DNA of 64,000 bases, taken from positions 434,001-498,000 of the forward strand of contig JAMFRP010000026.1 in assembly GCA_026224775.1 (NCBI GenBank). Direction: 5' to 3'. A program made the position numbers and the translations under genes. This document shows, one piece after another, positions 51,999 through 61,759 of this stretch (positions are counted from its first letter, which is position 1; each line of letters opens with the position of its first letter). The notes under the pieces are model-generated. The model had not been told where the DNA came from. It saw only the letters and a list, made by a program, of their open reading frames with translations, and searched no databases. Source of the stretch: Bacteroidota bacterium (GTDB lineage Bacteria > Bacteroidota > Bacteroidia > Sphingobacteriales > Sphingobacteriaceae).

Positions 51999-52691
51999 AT
52001 GCAGAAACTTGTTTTAATACGCCACGGCCAAAGTGTTTGGAATTTAGAAAACCGTTTTACCGGGTGGACTGATGTAGACTTATCACCAACTGGCGTTGAG
52101 CAAGCCAAACAAGCAGGGCAATTGTTGAAGAAATACGGTTATAATTTTGATGCCGGGTTTTGTTCGGTACTTAAGCGTTCCATAAAAACTTTAGATTTTG
52201 TTTTGGAAGAGTTAGATCACCTTTGGATACCGGTACAAAAATCATGGCGATTAAACGAGCGTTTCTACGGAGCGTTGCAAGGCTTAAATAAGGATGAAAC
52301 CATAGCGCAATATGGAGCAGAGCAGGTACATCAATGGCGGCGTGACCCAAATGCCTTACCACCTGCTATCACCAAAGATGATGATCGTTACCCAGGTAAA
52401 GATATTCGCTACAAAGATCTCACTGAGCGCGAATTACCGCTCACCGAAAACCTAAGCGAAACGATGGATCGTGTATTGCCTTATTGGAACGAAGTAATAG
52501 TGCCTGAAATGCGCAAAAATCAAAAGGTGATCATCTGCGCGCACGGTAACAGCCTAAGGGCATTGATTAAATACATCGATAACCTTAGTGATGACGAAGT
52601 AACCCAATTAGACCTGCCAACAGGAGTTCCATTAGTTTATGAACTGGATGAAGGCCTAAACAGGATCAAACATTATTATTTAGAGCCTTAG
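51999..52691 (+). CDS. gpmA: 2,3-bisphosphoglycerate-dependent phosphoglycerate mutase
   Basis: A 230-residue glycolytic enzyme interconverting 3- and 2-phosphoglycerate. The phospho-histidine is H9 in [18 protein letters not shown], and the second histidine is in [25 protein letters not shown] is also conserved. Its TAG stop overlaps the stop codon of the convergent chitinase-like gene by two bases, so there is no terminator in between. Confidence 0.95.
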   Translation: MQKLVLIRHGQSVWNLENRFTGWTDVDLSPTGVEQAKQAGQLLKKYGYNFDAGFCSVLKRSIKTLDFVLEELDHLWIPVQKSWRLNERFYGALQGLNKDETIAQYGAEQVHQWRRDPNALPPAITKDDDRYPGKDIRYKDLTERELPLTENLSETMDRVLPYWNEVIVPEMRKNQKVIICAHGNSLRALIKYIDNLSDDEVTQLDLPTGVPLVYELDEGLNRIKHYYLEP

Positions 52692-53692
52692 TTATAGGCA
52701 TAAGGTTTCATCGTTCCGCAACTGCATGCGCAGTTAGGATCGCTTACACCGAGTAGCTTTAAAAAGTGCTGGTAAAAGCCTATACGATCATTCATATTAG
52801 GCATATTATCTCCTTTATTGCATTCTATCTGTCCGTTTACAATATTAATCGTCATGCCAAAGCCTGGAGTACGTCCTGCGGCTTTATCAACCGCGCTGGG
52901 CTGCCATTTGCCCGTCATTACATCATGTGCCGATGGTTTTGGTGATTGTGGCGTCATCCAAAAATAAATAGCGGTTTTAAAGGCAACTACCGGATCATTT
53001 TGAACCAGGTCCGGATTACTTAACAACACATTCTTATCGCCAAAAATGCAGGTTGATGCATAACCATAATTGCCATTATAACTTATTTGCATAGGGCCGC
53101 GGCCATAATATTTTTTGCCTTTAACTGCAGGATAATCATCATTGTCTGCTACATAAGTTAATGCGGTATTTACTTCATGCATCAGCATTAGTCCGTCATT
53201 ATATTTACCATTTTCACCGTGGCGGGTTTCATGTGCTATCTGCGCAAAAAAAGAGGCTAATTCCTTTTTATTTGTTTGGAGATCACCCGCGCTGCAAAAT
53301 GCGCCGTAATCAATAGTATAAGATGTGTCGGGCTTTGCTTTTGCCCAGCTCTCGTTCCAATCAGCATCCTGGCGTACAATAGTCGACTTTCCAGTAGTTT
53401 TATCCGTACGAATGATCTGGAATACTGATGCCGACCTGCGTGTTATCTTTACTTTAATAGCACCTAATTGATTTATAGCCTTTATAAAAGCCGCGTAACT
53501 GTAAAAATTATCATGCAACGGAAAAAGCGTGTTAAAGTCCTTTTCGCTCAAAAAGCTGCTTATCGGTATTTTGTTGTTTATATCAGGAACATTAATTGTA
53601 TCTGATGGAGAAGAATGGCACTTAAAACTTAATAGCAGTGTAGCAGAAAGTAAGACAAGTATTAGCCTGGTAGATAATATGATCGATTTCAT
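52688..53692 (-). CDS. Secreted GH19 chitinase-like protein
   Basis: A 334-residue secreted glycoside hydrolase family 19 member; such enzymes cleave chitin or peptidoglycan-like polymers. I start it at 53692 ([20 protein letters not shown]), which gives a signal peptide; an upstream in-frame ATG at 53731 would add 13 residues before it. Catalytic acid E lies in [11 protein letters not shown], the second acidic region in YLDGLM-equivalent [12 protein letters not shown], and [16 protein letters not shown] is the hallmark substrate-binding stretch. The C-terminus is cysteine-rich (PNCACSCG). A cysteine follows the hydrophobic segment (SFKC) but does not fit a lipobox well. Confidence 0.88.
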   Translation of the reverse strand: MKSIILSTRLILVLLSATLLLSFKCHSSPSDTINVPDINNKIPISSFLSEKDFNTLFPLHDNFYSYAAFIKAINQLGAIKVKITRRSASVFQIIRTDKTTGKSTIVRQDADWNESWAKAKPDTSYTIDYGAFCSAGDLQTNKKELASFFAQIAHETRHGENGKYNDGLMLMHEVNTALTYVADNDDYPAVKGKKYYGRGPMQISYNGNYGYASTCIFGDKNVLLSNPDLVQNDPVVAFKTAIYFWMTPQSPKPSAHDVMTGKWQPSAVDKAAGRTPGFGMTINIVNGQIECNKGDNMPNMNDRIGFYQHFLKLLGVSDPNCACSCGTMKPYAYN

Positions 53693-53800
53693 GACAGTAG
53701 TGAGTGAAAATATATAACACCATATATTCAAACAGGTTTAATTTAAATATATTTTAATGTACTTTTAAAAAGTATTAAGCGACAAGGTTAATAAGTTTAA

Positions 53801-54349
53801 ATGAAAATATATACTAAAACCGGAGATAAAGGGTTAACATCATTAATAGGCGGTACGCGGGTACCTAAACATCATCTGCGTATCGAGAGTTATGGTACGG
53901 TAGATGAGCTTAATTCATATATCGGGTTGATCCGCGATCAGGATATTACAGAACGGGATAAGGATATATTAAAACATATACAGGATAGGTTGTTTACCAT
54001 CGGCGCATCATTAGCGGCCGATCCCGAGAAATCGAAAATGGTGATACCTGATCTGCATGATGAAGATATTGAACTGCTGGAGCATGAAATGGATATAATT
54101 GATGCGCAATTGCCACCATTAAAACATTTTATTTTGCCGGGTGGCAGTAATGCCATTTCGTTTTGCCATATTGCAAGATGTGTTTGCCGAAGGGCCGAAC
54201 GAATAACTGTTCACCTGGCCGAAGAAAGCCCGATGGATGAAAAAGTGAACATTTATCTGAACAGGTTGAGCGATTACCTATTCACTTTAGCGCGTAAGAT
54301 AGGGGATGAGCAATGTATCCCCGAAAATAAATGGATACCGCGTATTTGA
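53801..54349 (+). CDS. Cob(I)alamin adenosyltransferase, PduO type
   Basis: A 182-residue ATP:corrinoid adenosyltransferase that makes adenosylcobalamin. The ATP-binding start KIYTKTGDKGLTSLIGGTRV and the conserved ESYGTVDELNSYIG, ILPGGSNAISFCHIARCVCRRAER and NRLSDYLFTLAR blocks are complete. No other B12 gene is near; methylmalonyl-CoA mutase is the usual client in Bacteroidota. Start ATG at 53801. Confidence 0.93.
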   Translation: MKIYTKTGDKGLTSLIGGTRVPKHHLRIESYGTVDELNSYIGLIRDQDITERDKDILKHIQDRLFTIGASLAADPEKSKMVIPDLHDEDIELLEHEMDIIDAQLPPLKHFILPGGSNAISFCHIARCVCRRAERITVHLAEESPMDEKVNIYLNRLSDYLFTLARKIGDEQCIPENKWIPRI

Positions 54350-54365
54350 AAATGTTAAAAAAAAA

Positions 54366-54399
54366 TATTGATAATCAATTTAAAAATATTATACTTTTG
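54366..54399 (+). promoter_or_regulatory. Promoter of the DUF2795 gene
   Basis: TATTG at 54366-54370 and TACTTTTG at 54392-54399, 21 bases apart, match the -33/-7 pattern of Bacteroidota promoters with one deviation in the -33 element. The start codon follows 39 bases after the -7 box. Confidence 0.5.
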
Positions 54400-54438
54400 C
54401 GAAAAAGTAATTTAGTGTAATTATTATAAAAATAAAAT

Positions 54439-54660
54439 ATGTACTGGACACTTGAACTAGCATCTCACCTTGAGGACGCACCTTGGCCTGCCACAAAAGA
54501 CGAATTAATTGACTATGCTATACGCTCTGGCGCACCTGTAGAGGTTATTGAAAACCTACAGGCACTTGAAGACGATGGCGAACCTTATGAAAATATTGAA
54601 GAAATCTGGCCGGATTATCCGACTAAAGACGACTTCTTTTTTAACGAGGACGAATATTAA
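54439..54660 (+). CDS. DUF2795 domain protein
   Basis: A 73-residue, very acidic protein (MYWTLELASHLEDAPWPATK, then DYAIRSGAPVEVIENLQAL and an acidic tail DDFFFNEDEY). It matches the short DUF2795 proteins conserved in Bacteroidota; function unknown. Own promoter and a good terminator make it a single-gene unit, and the strong promoter suggests abundant expression. Confidence 0.87.
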   Translation: MYWTLELASHLEDAPWPATKDELIDYAIRSGAPVEVIENLQALEDDGEPYENIEEIWPDYPTKDDFFFNEDEY

Positions 54661-54684
54661 TCAACATTTTTTTAGATAGAAGAA

Positions 54685-54707
54685 CCCTGCCTGAGCGGGG
54701 TTTTTTT
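54685..54707 (+). terminator. Intrinsic terminator of the DUF2795 gene
   Basis: CCCTGC pairs with GCGGGG (one G-U pair) across CTGA and runs into seven T. It starts 24 bases after the stop codon. Confidence 0.85.
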
Positions 54708-54775
54708 ATACGAGCGCATTTTGGAACGATTTTGGTATTGGTAATAATATATTTATCAACTAAAACTTTAACAAA

Positions 54776-54922
54776 ATGAGAGGTTTATTGTACATCATTG
54801 CTGTTATCCTTATAATAGGGTGGGCATTAGGAGTATTCTTTTATTCGGCAACCGGATTGATCCACGTATTATTAGTAATCGCTATCATAGCCTTACTTTT
54901 AGGTTTGATCAGAAGGGCCTGA
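54776..54922 (+). CDS. 48-residue membrane protein, lmo0937 family
   Basis: ATG at 54776, TGA at 54920. The product (MRGLLYIIAVILIIGWALGV, then FFYSATGLIHVLLVIAIIAL and LLGLIRRA) has two hydrophobic helices and the layout of the lmo0937-family small membrane proteins seen in many bacteria. Stress association has been suggested for the family; nothing here tests it. A two-way hairpin follows 27 bases after the stop. Confidence 0.8.
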   Translation: MRGLLYIIAVILIIGWALGVFFYSATGLIHVLLVIAIIALLLGLIRRA

Positions 54923-54949
54923 GCAGGTACTCAATAGAATAGAATATTA

Positions 54950-54977
54950 AGCCATTTGCCTTAGGCAGATGGCTTTT
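54950..54977. terminator. Bidirectional terminator between the lmo0937-like gene and ispD
   Basis: AGCCATTTGCC pairs with GGCAGATGGCT (one G-U pair) around a TTA loop and is followed by TTTT on the plus strand. The loop contains the ispD stop codon of the minus strand, so it serves convergent genes. Confidence 0.7.
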
Positions 54978-55659
54978 GGTTTAATATTGCCTCGGCTATG
55001 GCTATATCCTCAGGGAATGTAATTTTGATGTTCTCGTAACTACCTTCAATCAGGTTTATTTTAACGCCTGAACTTTCAACTACGCTGGCATCGTCAGTAA
55101 ACTTCGCATCATAAGGTTGATCATAAGCTTTTTTAAGTAACGACCATTTAAACGTCTGCGGTGTTTGAACCAGATAAATATCATCACGCAATAAACTAAC
55201 GGAATGATCGCCTTGCATTTGCCTTATCGAGTCACGGCTTTTAATGGCAGTAATAGCGTTGCCATGCCCGGCAGCATAATTAAATGAGTTATCTATAATG
55301 GATGTGGTTGTAAGCGGCCTTACAGCATCGTGAATGGCTATAACCGCATTTGTGTCTTCAATAATATTCAACCCTGATTTAACAGAGTGAAAGCGGGTCT
55401 CGCCCCCTTTTATTAATTGATGAGGTAAAGTGAAGTTATACCTTGCACATAAATTCAACCATAGTTCATGATAATCAGCATGCAATACCAAAATTAACTG
55501 CGGTTTAGCTTTAGCGTTATAGAATGCCTGCATTGTATGCATTAAAATTGGCAGCTCATTCAATAACAAAAATTGTTTAGGCAAAGTCGTTTGCATGCGC
55601 GTGCCTGAGCCGCCGGCAACAATTATAGCATAGTTATTATTTGATGAAGAAACAATCAT
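54961..55659 (-). CDS. ispD: 2-C-methyl-D-erythritol 4-phosphate cytidylyltransferase
   Basis: A 232-residue enzyme of the MEP isoprenoid pathway that couples CTP with methylerythritol phosphate. The glycine-rich nucleotide-binding loop is AIIVAGGSGTRMQTTLPKQF, and later VIAIHDAVRPLT and the KFTDDASVVESSG segment are conserved. Ten residues (MIVSSSNNNY) precede the loop. It is downstream of queA on the same strand but separated by a hairpin terminator. Confidence 0.93.
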   Translation of the reverse strand: MIVSSSNNNYAIIVAGGSGTRMQTTLPKQFLLLNELPILMHTMQAFYNAKAKPQLILVLHADYHELWLNLCARYNFTLPHQLIKGGETRFHSVKSGLNIIEDTNAVIAIHDAVRPLTTTSIIDNSFNYAAGHGNAITAIKSRDSIRQMQGDHSVSLLRDDIYLVQTPQTFKWSLLKKAYDQPYDAKFTDDASVVESSGVKINLIEGSYENIKITFPEDIAIAEAILNQKPSA

Positions 55660-55678
55660 GAATAGTCGTTAAACAAAA

Positions 55679-55707
55679 ATGAGGTTTGAAAATAATTCAA
55701 ACCTCAT
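55679..55707 (-). terminator. Hairpin terminator after queA
   Basis: ATGAGGTTTGAA and TTCAAACCTCAT, 12-bp perfect stem with a 5-base loop. On the minus strand it lies 24 bases after the queA stop and is followed by TTTTTG. Confidence 0.8.
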
Positions 55708-55731
55708 TCTATATTTCAAATCTAATAAAAA

Positions 55732-56781
55732 TTAGATGATCAGCATGGCATCGCCATAGCTATAGAAATTGTATTTTTCTTTCACTGCAACTTCGTATGC
55801 ATTCATTACATGCTCGTAGCCACCGAACGCGCTTACCATCATCAATAAAGTTGATTCAGGAGTGTGGAAATTAGTGATCATTGAATTAGCAATGCTAAAG
55901 TCATATGGCGGGAAAATGAATTTGCTTGTCCAATCGTTAGCTGCTTTAAGCGTTTTATTAGCAGATACTGCAGACTCGATAGCACGCATCGAGGTAGTAC
56001 CTACAGCACAAATACGTTTTTTTCTTTCGATACCACGATTAACAATATCGGCCTGTTTTTGCTCGATGATAAACTGCTCAGAGTCCATTTTGTGCTTAGT
56101 TAAATCCTCAACCTCAACTGGGCGGAAAGTGCCTAAACCAATGTGCAAAGTAACTTCGGCAAAATCAACACCTTTAAGTTCAAGGCGTTTCATCAGCTCG
56201 CGGCTAAAGTGTAAGCCTGCGGTTGGAGCTGCAACAGCACCTTCGTGTTTAGCAAAGATGGTTTGGTAGCGCTCTTTATCTTCGGCAGTAGCTTTGCGTT
56301 TGATGTATTTTGGAAGCGGTGTTTCACCCAGGATCTCCACATTGCGGCGGAATTCTTCATCAGTGCCATCAAATAAAAACCTGATAGTACGCCCGCGGGA
56401 GGTAGTATTATCAACAACTTCGGCAATTAACAAATCGTCATCACCAAAATAAAGTTTGTTACCAACACGTATTTTACGTGCAGGATCAACCAACACGTCC
56501 CAAAGGCGAAGTTCTTTATTCAGTTCCCTCAATAAAAACACTTCAATAGTAGCGCCTGTTTTTTCCTTGTTGCCGTACATACGGGCAGGGAATACTTTGG
56601 TGTTGTTAAGTATCATTACATCCTGGTCATCGTAATAATCCAGTATGTCTTTAAATATTTTATGCTCAATTTTTCCTGAATCCTTGTGTAAAACCATTAA
56701 ACGGGCTTCATCACGGGTTTGTGCAGGGTTGTTAGCAATTAATGATTCTGGTAAATTGAATTTGAATTGAGATAATTTCAT
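55732..56781 (-). CDS. queA: S-adenosylmethionine:tRNA ribosyltransferase-isomerase
   Basis: A 349-residue enzyme of queuosine synthesis, transferring a ribosyl group from SAM to 7-aminomethyl-deazaguanine in tRNA. It starts [20 protein letters not shown], and has [35 protein letters not shown] [13 protein letters not shown], and [19 protein letters not shown], all typical. Length is as expected. It has its own terminator. Confidence 0.95.
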   Translation of the reverse strand: MKLSQFKFNLPESLIANNPAQTRDEARLMVLHKDSGKIEHKIFKDILDYYDDQDVMILNNTKVFPARMYGNKEKTGATIEVFLLRELNKELRLWDVLVDPARKIRVGNKLYFGDDDLLIAEVVDNTTSRGRTIRFLFDGTDEEFRRNVEILGETPLPKYIKRKATAEDKERYQTIFAKHEGAVAAPTAGLHFSRELMKRLELKGVDFAEVTLHIGLGTFRPVEVEDLTKHKMDSEQFIIEQKQADIVNRGIERKKRICAVGTTSMRAIESAVSANKTLKAANDWTSKFIFPPYDFSIANSMITNFHTPESTLLMMVSAFGGYEHVMNAYEVAVKEKYNFYSYGDAMLII

Positions 56782-56991
56782 GCTTATCTATATGGATTTT
56801 CAGGGCGCAAATGTACAAATTTTTTTATGATTTTCAATCGATTATTTTTGGATGTCTCATAGATTATCTTATATAACCGCACGGTATTGACAAATGACAA
56901 ATCCGATTGTTTTATTCATTCACATAAAATGAAAAATACTGTAACTTAACAGGCTTATCAACGTCTAAAAATCAAACCAGCCCAAAACACT

Positions 56992-58242
56992 ATGCTATTT
57001 TTAAAACTCTTCAGGGAAAGCTTCTTATTTGCTTTTGATGCATTAAGGCAAAATAAGCTGCGTACCATGCTGTCATTACTGGGGGTTACCATCGGTATCT
57101 TTACCATAATAGCAGTGTTTTCAGCTGTTGATACGTTAAGAAACAACTTGCAGGAAAGCGTGAATAAATTAGGTAATAACAGTATTTATATAGGGAAATG
57201 GCCATGGGCTGTTGGTGATAGTGATTACCCATGGTGGAAATACATGCAGCGCCCCGTACCCAGCCTGCGCGAATTTGACCAATTGCAAAAGCGTGTAACT
57301 AATGCTGATGGCATATCATACGAGATCAACATAGATAGCCGCATTATCAAATATAAAAGCAATACAGTAGCGGGGGCGTCAATAAGTGGTGTTTCGCAGG
57401 ATCATGATAAAGTGTGGAATTTTGATTTAGCTGAAGGGCGTTATTTTACTGATATAGAATCAAGAACAGGAGCGCCGGTAACTATTATTGGTTATGATAT
57501 TGCTCAGGATCTTTTTCCTGGCGGCACGGCCATTGGCAAACAGATAAAAGTGATGGGCCGGAACATCACCATCATTGGTGTATTTTCCAAAGAAGGTGAT
57601 GATATGCTTGGTAATAGTGATGATAAGAATGTTTTGATCCCTATAAATTTCGCCAAGAACATTATTGATATACAAAACGAAAATTATCAGCCAACCATCA
57701 TCGTAAGAGGTAAAAAAGGGATAAGCGAAGAACAGCTACAAAGCGAATTACATCAATTAATGCGTTCGATACGGAGATTAAAACCAAATGAAGATGATAG
57801 CTTTGCCTTAAACCAAAGTACTATTTTAAGCAATGGCCTGGATCAGCTATTTGGCGTGATGGATATTGGAGGGGCAATTATCGGAGGATTTTCCATCCTG
57901 GTTGGCGGGTTTGGTATTGCTAACATTATGTTTGTTTCGGTTAAGGAACGAACCAATATTATTGGTATACAAAAATCCCTAGGCGCTAAAAACTATTTTA
58001 TTTTATTACAATTCCTGATCGAATCGATCACTTTATGTTTTATAGGCGGATTAATAGGATTAGGGGTGGTATTCCTGGCTACACTAGCTTTAAAGGCCGT
58101 CGCAGATGTTAAAATAGTGCTGGATATGAGCAATATAATATGGGGTGTTGGCATGTCGGTAACTATTGGCATTATCTCTGGTATTATACCCGCGTATTCG
58201 GCATCAAGGCTTAATCCAGTTGAAGCTATCCGGTCAAATTAA
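56992..58242 (+). CDS. MacB-like ABC transporter permease (FtsX domain)
   Basis: A 416-residue permease with the MacB core: first helix about residues 20-45 (LRTMLSLLGVTIGIFTIIAV), a periplasmic domain (about 50-270) and a three-helix FtsX domain (about 285-405) ending PAYSASRLNPVEAIRSN. Such proteins work with an ATPase (MacB/LolD type) to export peptides or move lipoproteins by mechanotransmission. No ATPase gene is adjacent in this window, so the partner must be elsewhere. It stands alone before gltA. Confidence 0.9.
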   Translation: MLFLKLFRESFLFAFDALRQNKLRTMLSLLGVTIGIFTIIAVFSAVDTLRNNLQESVNKLGNNSIYIGKWPWAVGDSDYPWWKYMQRPVPSLREFDQLQKRVTNADGISYEINIDSRIIKYKSNTVAGASISGVSQDHDKVWNFDLAEGRYFTDIESRTGAPVTIIGYDIAQDLFPGGTAIGKQIKVMGRNITIIGVFSKEGDDMLGNSDDKNVLIPINFAKNIIDIQNENYQPTIIVRGKKGISEEQLQSELHQLMRSIRRLKPNEDDSFALNQSTILSNGLDQLFGVMDIGGAIIGGFSILVGGFGIANIMFVSVKERTNIIGIQKSLGAKNYFILLQFLIESITLCFIGGLIGLGVVFLATLALKAVADVKIVLDMSNIIWGVGMSVTIGIISGIIPAYSASRLNPVEAIRSN

Positions 58243-58336
58243 TCGTTGAAATAAGCGCCAAACATCTCCAAAGAAAAAGTGGCTAAATTTTTACAATAAG
58301 TATGTTGCAACGAAGATGTTTATACCCATATTTTAT

Positions 58337-58344
58337 TACATTTG
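58337..58344 (+). promoter_or_regulatory. -7 box upstream of citrate synthase gene
   Basis: TACATTTG matches TAnnTTTG and ends 18 bases before the chosen ATG at 58363. An in-frame TTG at 58342 lies inside the box and is therefore unlikely to be the start codon. Confidence 0.4.
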
Positions 58345-58362
58345 CGTCATACAAATACTTCT

Positions 58363-59649
58363 ATGTCAGAAACAGCTCAACTAAAAATTGGCGATAAAAC
58401 TTACGATCTACCTGTAATTGAAGGTTCTGAAGGTGAAAAAGCCATTGATATATCGAAACTAAGAGACCAAACCGGTTACGTAACACTTGATATTGGTTAT
58501 AAAAACACTGGCGCTACGCAAAGTGCTATTACTTTTTTAGATGGTGAACTGGGTATATTAAAGTACCGTGGTTATCCTATAGAGCAATTAGCAGCAAAAT
58601 CAAGCTTTATTGAAGTTGCCTATTTGCTTATTTACGGTGATTTACCAACTGCAGAGCAATTAAAAGCCTTCAATTTTGAATTAAGCCATCATACCCTTGT
58701 TCACGAGGATATGAAGAAGTTTTTTGATGGATTTCCGTCAAAATCACATCCTATGGGCCAATTGAGCTCATTGGTTTGTTCATTGTCTGCTTTTTATCCT
58801 GAATCATTAAAGCAAAACCAAACACCTGAGGAGCTTAATTTAAGCATTATCAAGGTATTGGCTAAAATGCCTACAATTGTTTCTTGGATCTACAAAAAAT
58901 CATTAGGTCATCCTTATATCTATCCACAAAATAAATACGACTATGTAACTAACTTCCTGAACATGACTTTCGGTCAGCGTACAGAGGTTGTGGATATAGA
59001 CCCCGTTATTGTTAGCGCGATGAATACCTTATTAATACTACATGCTGATCACGAGCAAAACTGCTCTACATCAACCGTACGTATTGTAGGTTCATCAGCA
59101 TCAAATATTTATGCTTCGGTTTCTGCCGGTATTTCAGCCTTATGGGGCCCGCTTCACGGTGGCGCTAACCAGGAAGTGATTGAGATGCTACAGAAAATAC
59201 AGGAAGATGGCGGCGATACTGATAAATGGATAGCCAAAGCAAAAGATAAAAACGATCCGTTCCGTTTAATGGGATTTGGTCACCGTGTTTATAAAAACTT
59301 TGATCCACGCGCTAAGATCATCAAAAAAGCGTGTGATGATATTTTAGAGAAATTAGGCATTGATGATGAGGTACTGGAAATTGCGAAAAAACTTGAAGAA
59401 GTTGCTTTAAAAGATCCTTACTTTATCGAGCGTAAATTATATCCTAATGTCGATTTCTATTCTGGTATTATTTACCGTGCATTAGGTTTCCCAACTGATA
59501 TGTTCACTGTATTATTTGCTTTGGGTCGTTTGCCGGGATGGATAGCACAATGGAAAGAAATGAAAGAACATAAAGAACCAATTGGCCGTCCGCGACAAAT
59601 TTATACCGGCGCAACCAATCGGGATTACACTGATATAAAGAATAGATAA
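58363..59649 (+). CDS. gltA: Citrate synthase
   Basis: A 428-residue TCA-cycle enzyme condensing acetyl-CoA and oxaloacetate. I start at the ATG at 58363 (MSETAQLKIGDKTYDLPVIE) because the alternative TTG at 58342 overlaps the -7 promoter box. Active-site motifs include LHADHEQNCSTSTVR, LWGPLHGGANQEVIEML and MGFGHRVYKNFDPRAKIIKK (catalytic H and D). Length is that of the hexameric type II enzymes. A hairpin terminator with a T tail follows. Confidence 0.95.
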   Translation: MSETAQLKIGDKTYDLPVIEGSEGEKAIDISKLRDQTGYVTLDIGYKNTGATQSAITFLDGELGILKYRGYPIEQLAAKSSFIEVAYLLIYGDLPTAEQLKAFNFELSHHTLVHEDMKKFFDGFPSKSHPMGQLSSLVCSLSAFYPESLKQNQTPEELNLSIIKVLAKMPTIVSWIYKKSLGHPYIYPQNKYDYVTNFLNMTFGQRTEVVDIDPVIVSAMNTLLILHADHEQNCSTSTVRIVGSSASNIYASVSAGISALWGPLHGGANQEVIEMLQKIQEDGGDTDKWIAKAKDKNDPFRLMGFGHRVYKNFDPRAKIIKKACDDILEKLGIDDEVLEIAKKLEEVALKDPYFIERKLYPNVDFYSGIIYRALGFPTDMFTVLFALGRLPGWIAQWKEMKEHKEPIGRPRQIYTGATNRDYTDIKNR

Positions 59650-59664
59650 ACTATTCTCTTTATT

Positions 59665-59692
59665 AAAAGGCTCCGGTATCGGGGCCTTTTTT
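59665..59692 (+). terminator. Intrinsic terminator after gltA
   Basis: AAAAGGCTCC pairs with GGGGCCTTTT (one G-U pair) across GGTATC and continues into TT. It starts 16 bases after the gltA stop. Confidence 0.85.
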
Positions 59693-59704
59693 GTACAATT
59701 AAAA

Positions 59705-60844
59705 ATGAGAAAAACCATATTGATAGGTTTATGCTTGTTACTTAGTCAAACTTTATTGTTCGGCCAGGTAAAGGTTGTTTTTATTGTCAATATGGTTTCC
59801 TCATTCAAATTATCAAACCCAAATCTATTTTTGGCGGGTGATTTTAATAATTGGAATCCGGCTGATAGCAGCTGGAAAATACAAACAAATAAGGATGGGA
59901 AATATCAGCTGGTAAAAAGATTACCAAAAGGGAATTATGATTTTAAAGTAACCCGGGGTAGTTGGGGAACAGTTGAATGCAGTGCATCAGGGCACGATAT
60001 TGCTAATCGTACTATTAATGTATTAAATGATACCGCAATAGCTATAGATATTGAAGGCTGGAAGGACGATCATCCTGCGGAGCAGAAAAAGCATACTGCA
60101 AGCCCCAATGTCAATATCATTAGTGAAAAGTTTGATATACCACAATTAGGCAGGCAACGTAGGATCTGGATCTATCTGCCGGCAGATTATGCCAGATCAC
60201 ATAAAAAGTATCCGGTGATATATATGCACGACGGACAGAATCTGTTCGATGATTATATTTCGGGTTACGGTGAGTGGGGGATTGATGAAATACTGGATAA
60301 ACTACCTGCAAAAGAAGAAAGCATTGTTGTTGGGATAGATCACGGCGGCGAATACAGAATTACGGAATACGATCCTTATGATTCTAAATATGGTAAAGGG
60401 AGGGGTGATGATTATGTTGATTTTTTAGTTAACAATTTAAAACCCTATATTGATAAAAACTATCGCACCAAAAAAGATGTGAAACATACTACCATAGCAG
60501 GTAGCTCGATGGGAGGGTTGATATCGATGTATGCGATTTTGAAATATCCTAACATATTTGGGAACGCTGGTGTGTTTTCCCCTGCGTTTTGGATAGCACC
60601 TGATATTTATCAGTTTGCGCAACAGAAAATTTTGCCAGCTAATGCCCGCATTTATTTTGTTTGTGGCGATATTGAAGATAAAACCATGGTGTCGGATATG
60701 CAAAAAATGGCTGATATTATACAAGCCAAAGGAATTGACGAAAACAATATGCCAACTGTTATTATGCAGGGGGAAAAGCATAACGAAAAACAATGGAATA
60801 AAGATTTCCCGGTGTTTTATAGCTGGTTAATAAGAGGATATTAA
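59705..60844 (+). CDS. Secreted esterase with N-terminal CBM48-like domain
   Basis: A 379-residue secreted alpha/beta hydrolase. The signal peptide (MRKTILIGLCLLLSQTLLFG) is followed by an AMPK/CBM48-like glycogen-binding domain (FLAGDFNNWNPADSSWK, then GNYDFKVTRGSWGTVE, about 35-120) and an esterase-D-type domain (about 135-379). The nucleophile is S268 in GSSMGG; the YMHDGQNLFDD segment and a histidine near the end (GEKHNEKQW) complete the usual layout. It resembles feruloyl or carbohydrate esterase families; the ester substrate is unknown. The start lies 13 bases after the terminator, so the promoter probably overlaps the gltA 3' end. Confidence 0.85.
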   Translation: MRKTILIGLCLLLSQTLLFGQVKVVFIVNMVSSFKLSNPNLFLAGDFNNWNPADSSWKIQTNKDGKYQLVKRLPKGNYDFKVTRGSWGTVECSASGHDIANRTINVLNDTAIAIDIEGWKDDHPAEQKKHTASPNVNIISEKFDIPQLGRQRRIWIYLPADYARSHKKYPVIYMHDGQNLFDDYISGYGEWGIDEILDKLPAKEESIVVGIDHGGEYRITEYDPYDSKYGKGRGDDYVDFLVNNLKPYIDKNYRTKKDVKHTTIAGSSMGGLISMYAILKYPNIFGNAGVFSPAFWIAPDIYQFAQQKILPANARIYFVCGDIEDKTMVSDMQKMADIIQAKGIDENNMPTVIMQGEKHNEKQWNKDFPVFYSWLIRGY

Positions 60845-60892
60845 TAATAAGGTAATAAGCATATTGTTTATTGCAGACTAAATATTATCACC

Positions 60893-61756
60893 ATGAACGA
60901 AGAGATAAGCATTAAAAAAGACGAAGACCTGGTTAAACAATCAAAAAAACAAAAAGAGGTGCAAAGCCCGGTAACGGGCGGGTTAAAAACCAAAGAAGAA
61001 ATTGTTGCTAACTGGTTACCCCGTTACACAGGCAGGCCGCTGGAGGATTTTGGTAAATACATTATATTAACCAATTTCTCTAAATACATCCAGTTGTTTT
61101 CTCAATGGAATGATAATGCACCGGTTTTAGGGTTGGATAAACCTATGCAAAGCGTAACCGCCAATGGCATCACCATTATCAACTTTGGTATGGGTAGCTC
61201 GGTTGCGGCAACTGTTATGGATCTGCTTACTGCTATCAGCCCTAAAGCGGTTATATTTTTGGGTAAATGCGGCAGCTTGAAAAAGAGAGTTAATGTTGGC
61301 GATTTAATACTGCCAATTGCAGCAATAAGGGGTGAAGGTACCTCAAATGATTATATGCCTGCTGCAGTGCCTGCATTACCTGCATTTGCCATGCAGAAAG
61401 CTATATCAACCACCATTCGTGATTATTCACGCGATTATTGGACAGGTACTTGCTACACCACCAACCGCCGTGTTTGGGAGCACGATAAAGAGTTTAAAAA
61501 ATACCTGAAGGAACTAAGGGCCATGGCAGTAGATATGGAAACCGCGACTATTTTTGTAACCGGCTTCGCGAATAAAATACCTACAGGAGCATTGCTATTA
61601 GTATCTGACCAACCGATGATCCCTGAAGGTGTAAAAACCAGCGAGAGTGATTCAAAAGTTACGGAGCAATATGTAGAAACTCATTTACACATCGGTATCG
61701 AGTCCTTAAAACAACTGATAAATAATGGCTTAACCGTTAAGCACCTTAAATTCTGA
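60893..61756 (+). CDS. amn: AMP nucleosidase (short form)
   Basis: A 287-residue nucleoside phosphorylase-superfamily enzyme expected to hydrolyse AMP to adenine and ribose 5-phosphate. The domain shows NFGMGSSVAATVMDLL, FLGKCGSLKK, and the conserved acidic segment AVDMETATIFV for ribose recognition, with LLLVSDQPMIPEG. The E. coli enzyme (about 480 residues) has an extra N-terminal regulatory domain that is absent here; the short type is annotated widely in Bacteroidota. The first 40 residues are a lysine-rich tail. Confidence 0.85.
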   Translation: MNEEISIKKDEDLVKQSKKQKEVQSPVTGGLKTKEEIVANWLPRYTGRPLEDFGKYIILTNFSKYIQLFSQWNDNAPVLGLDKPMQSVTANGITIINFGMGSSVAATVMDLLTAISPKAVIFLGKCGSLKKRVNVGDLILPIAAIRGEGTSNDYMPAAVPALPAFAMQKAISTTIRDYSRDYWTGTCYTTNRRVWEHDKEFKKYLKELRAMAVDMETATIFVTGFANKIPTGALLLVSDQPMIPEGVKTSESDSKVTEQYVETHLHIGIESLKQLINNGLTVKHLKF

Positions 61757-61759
61757 GTT

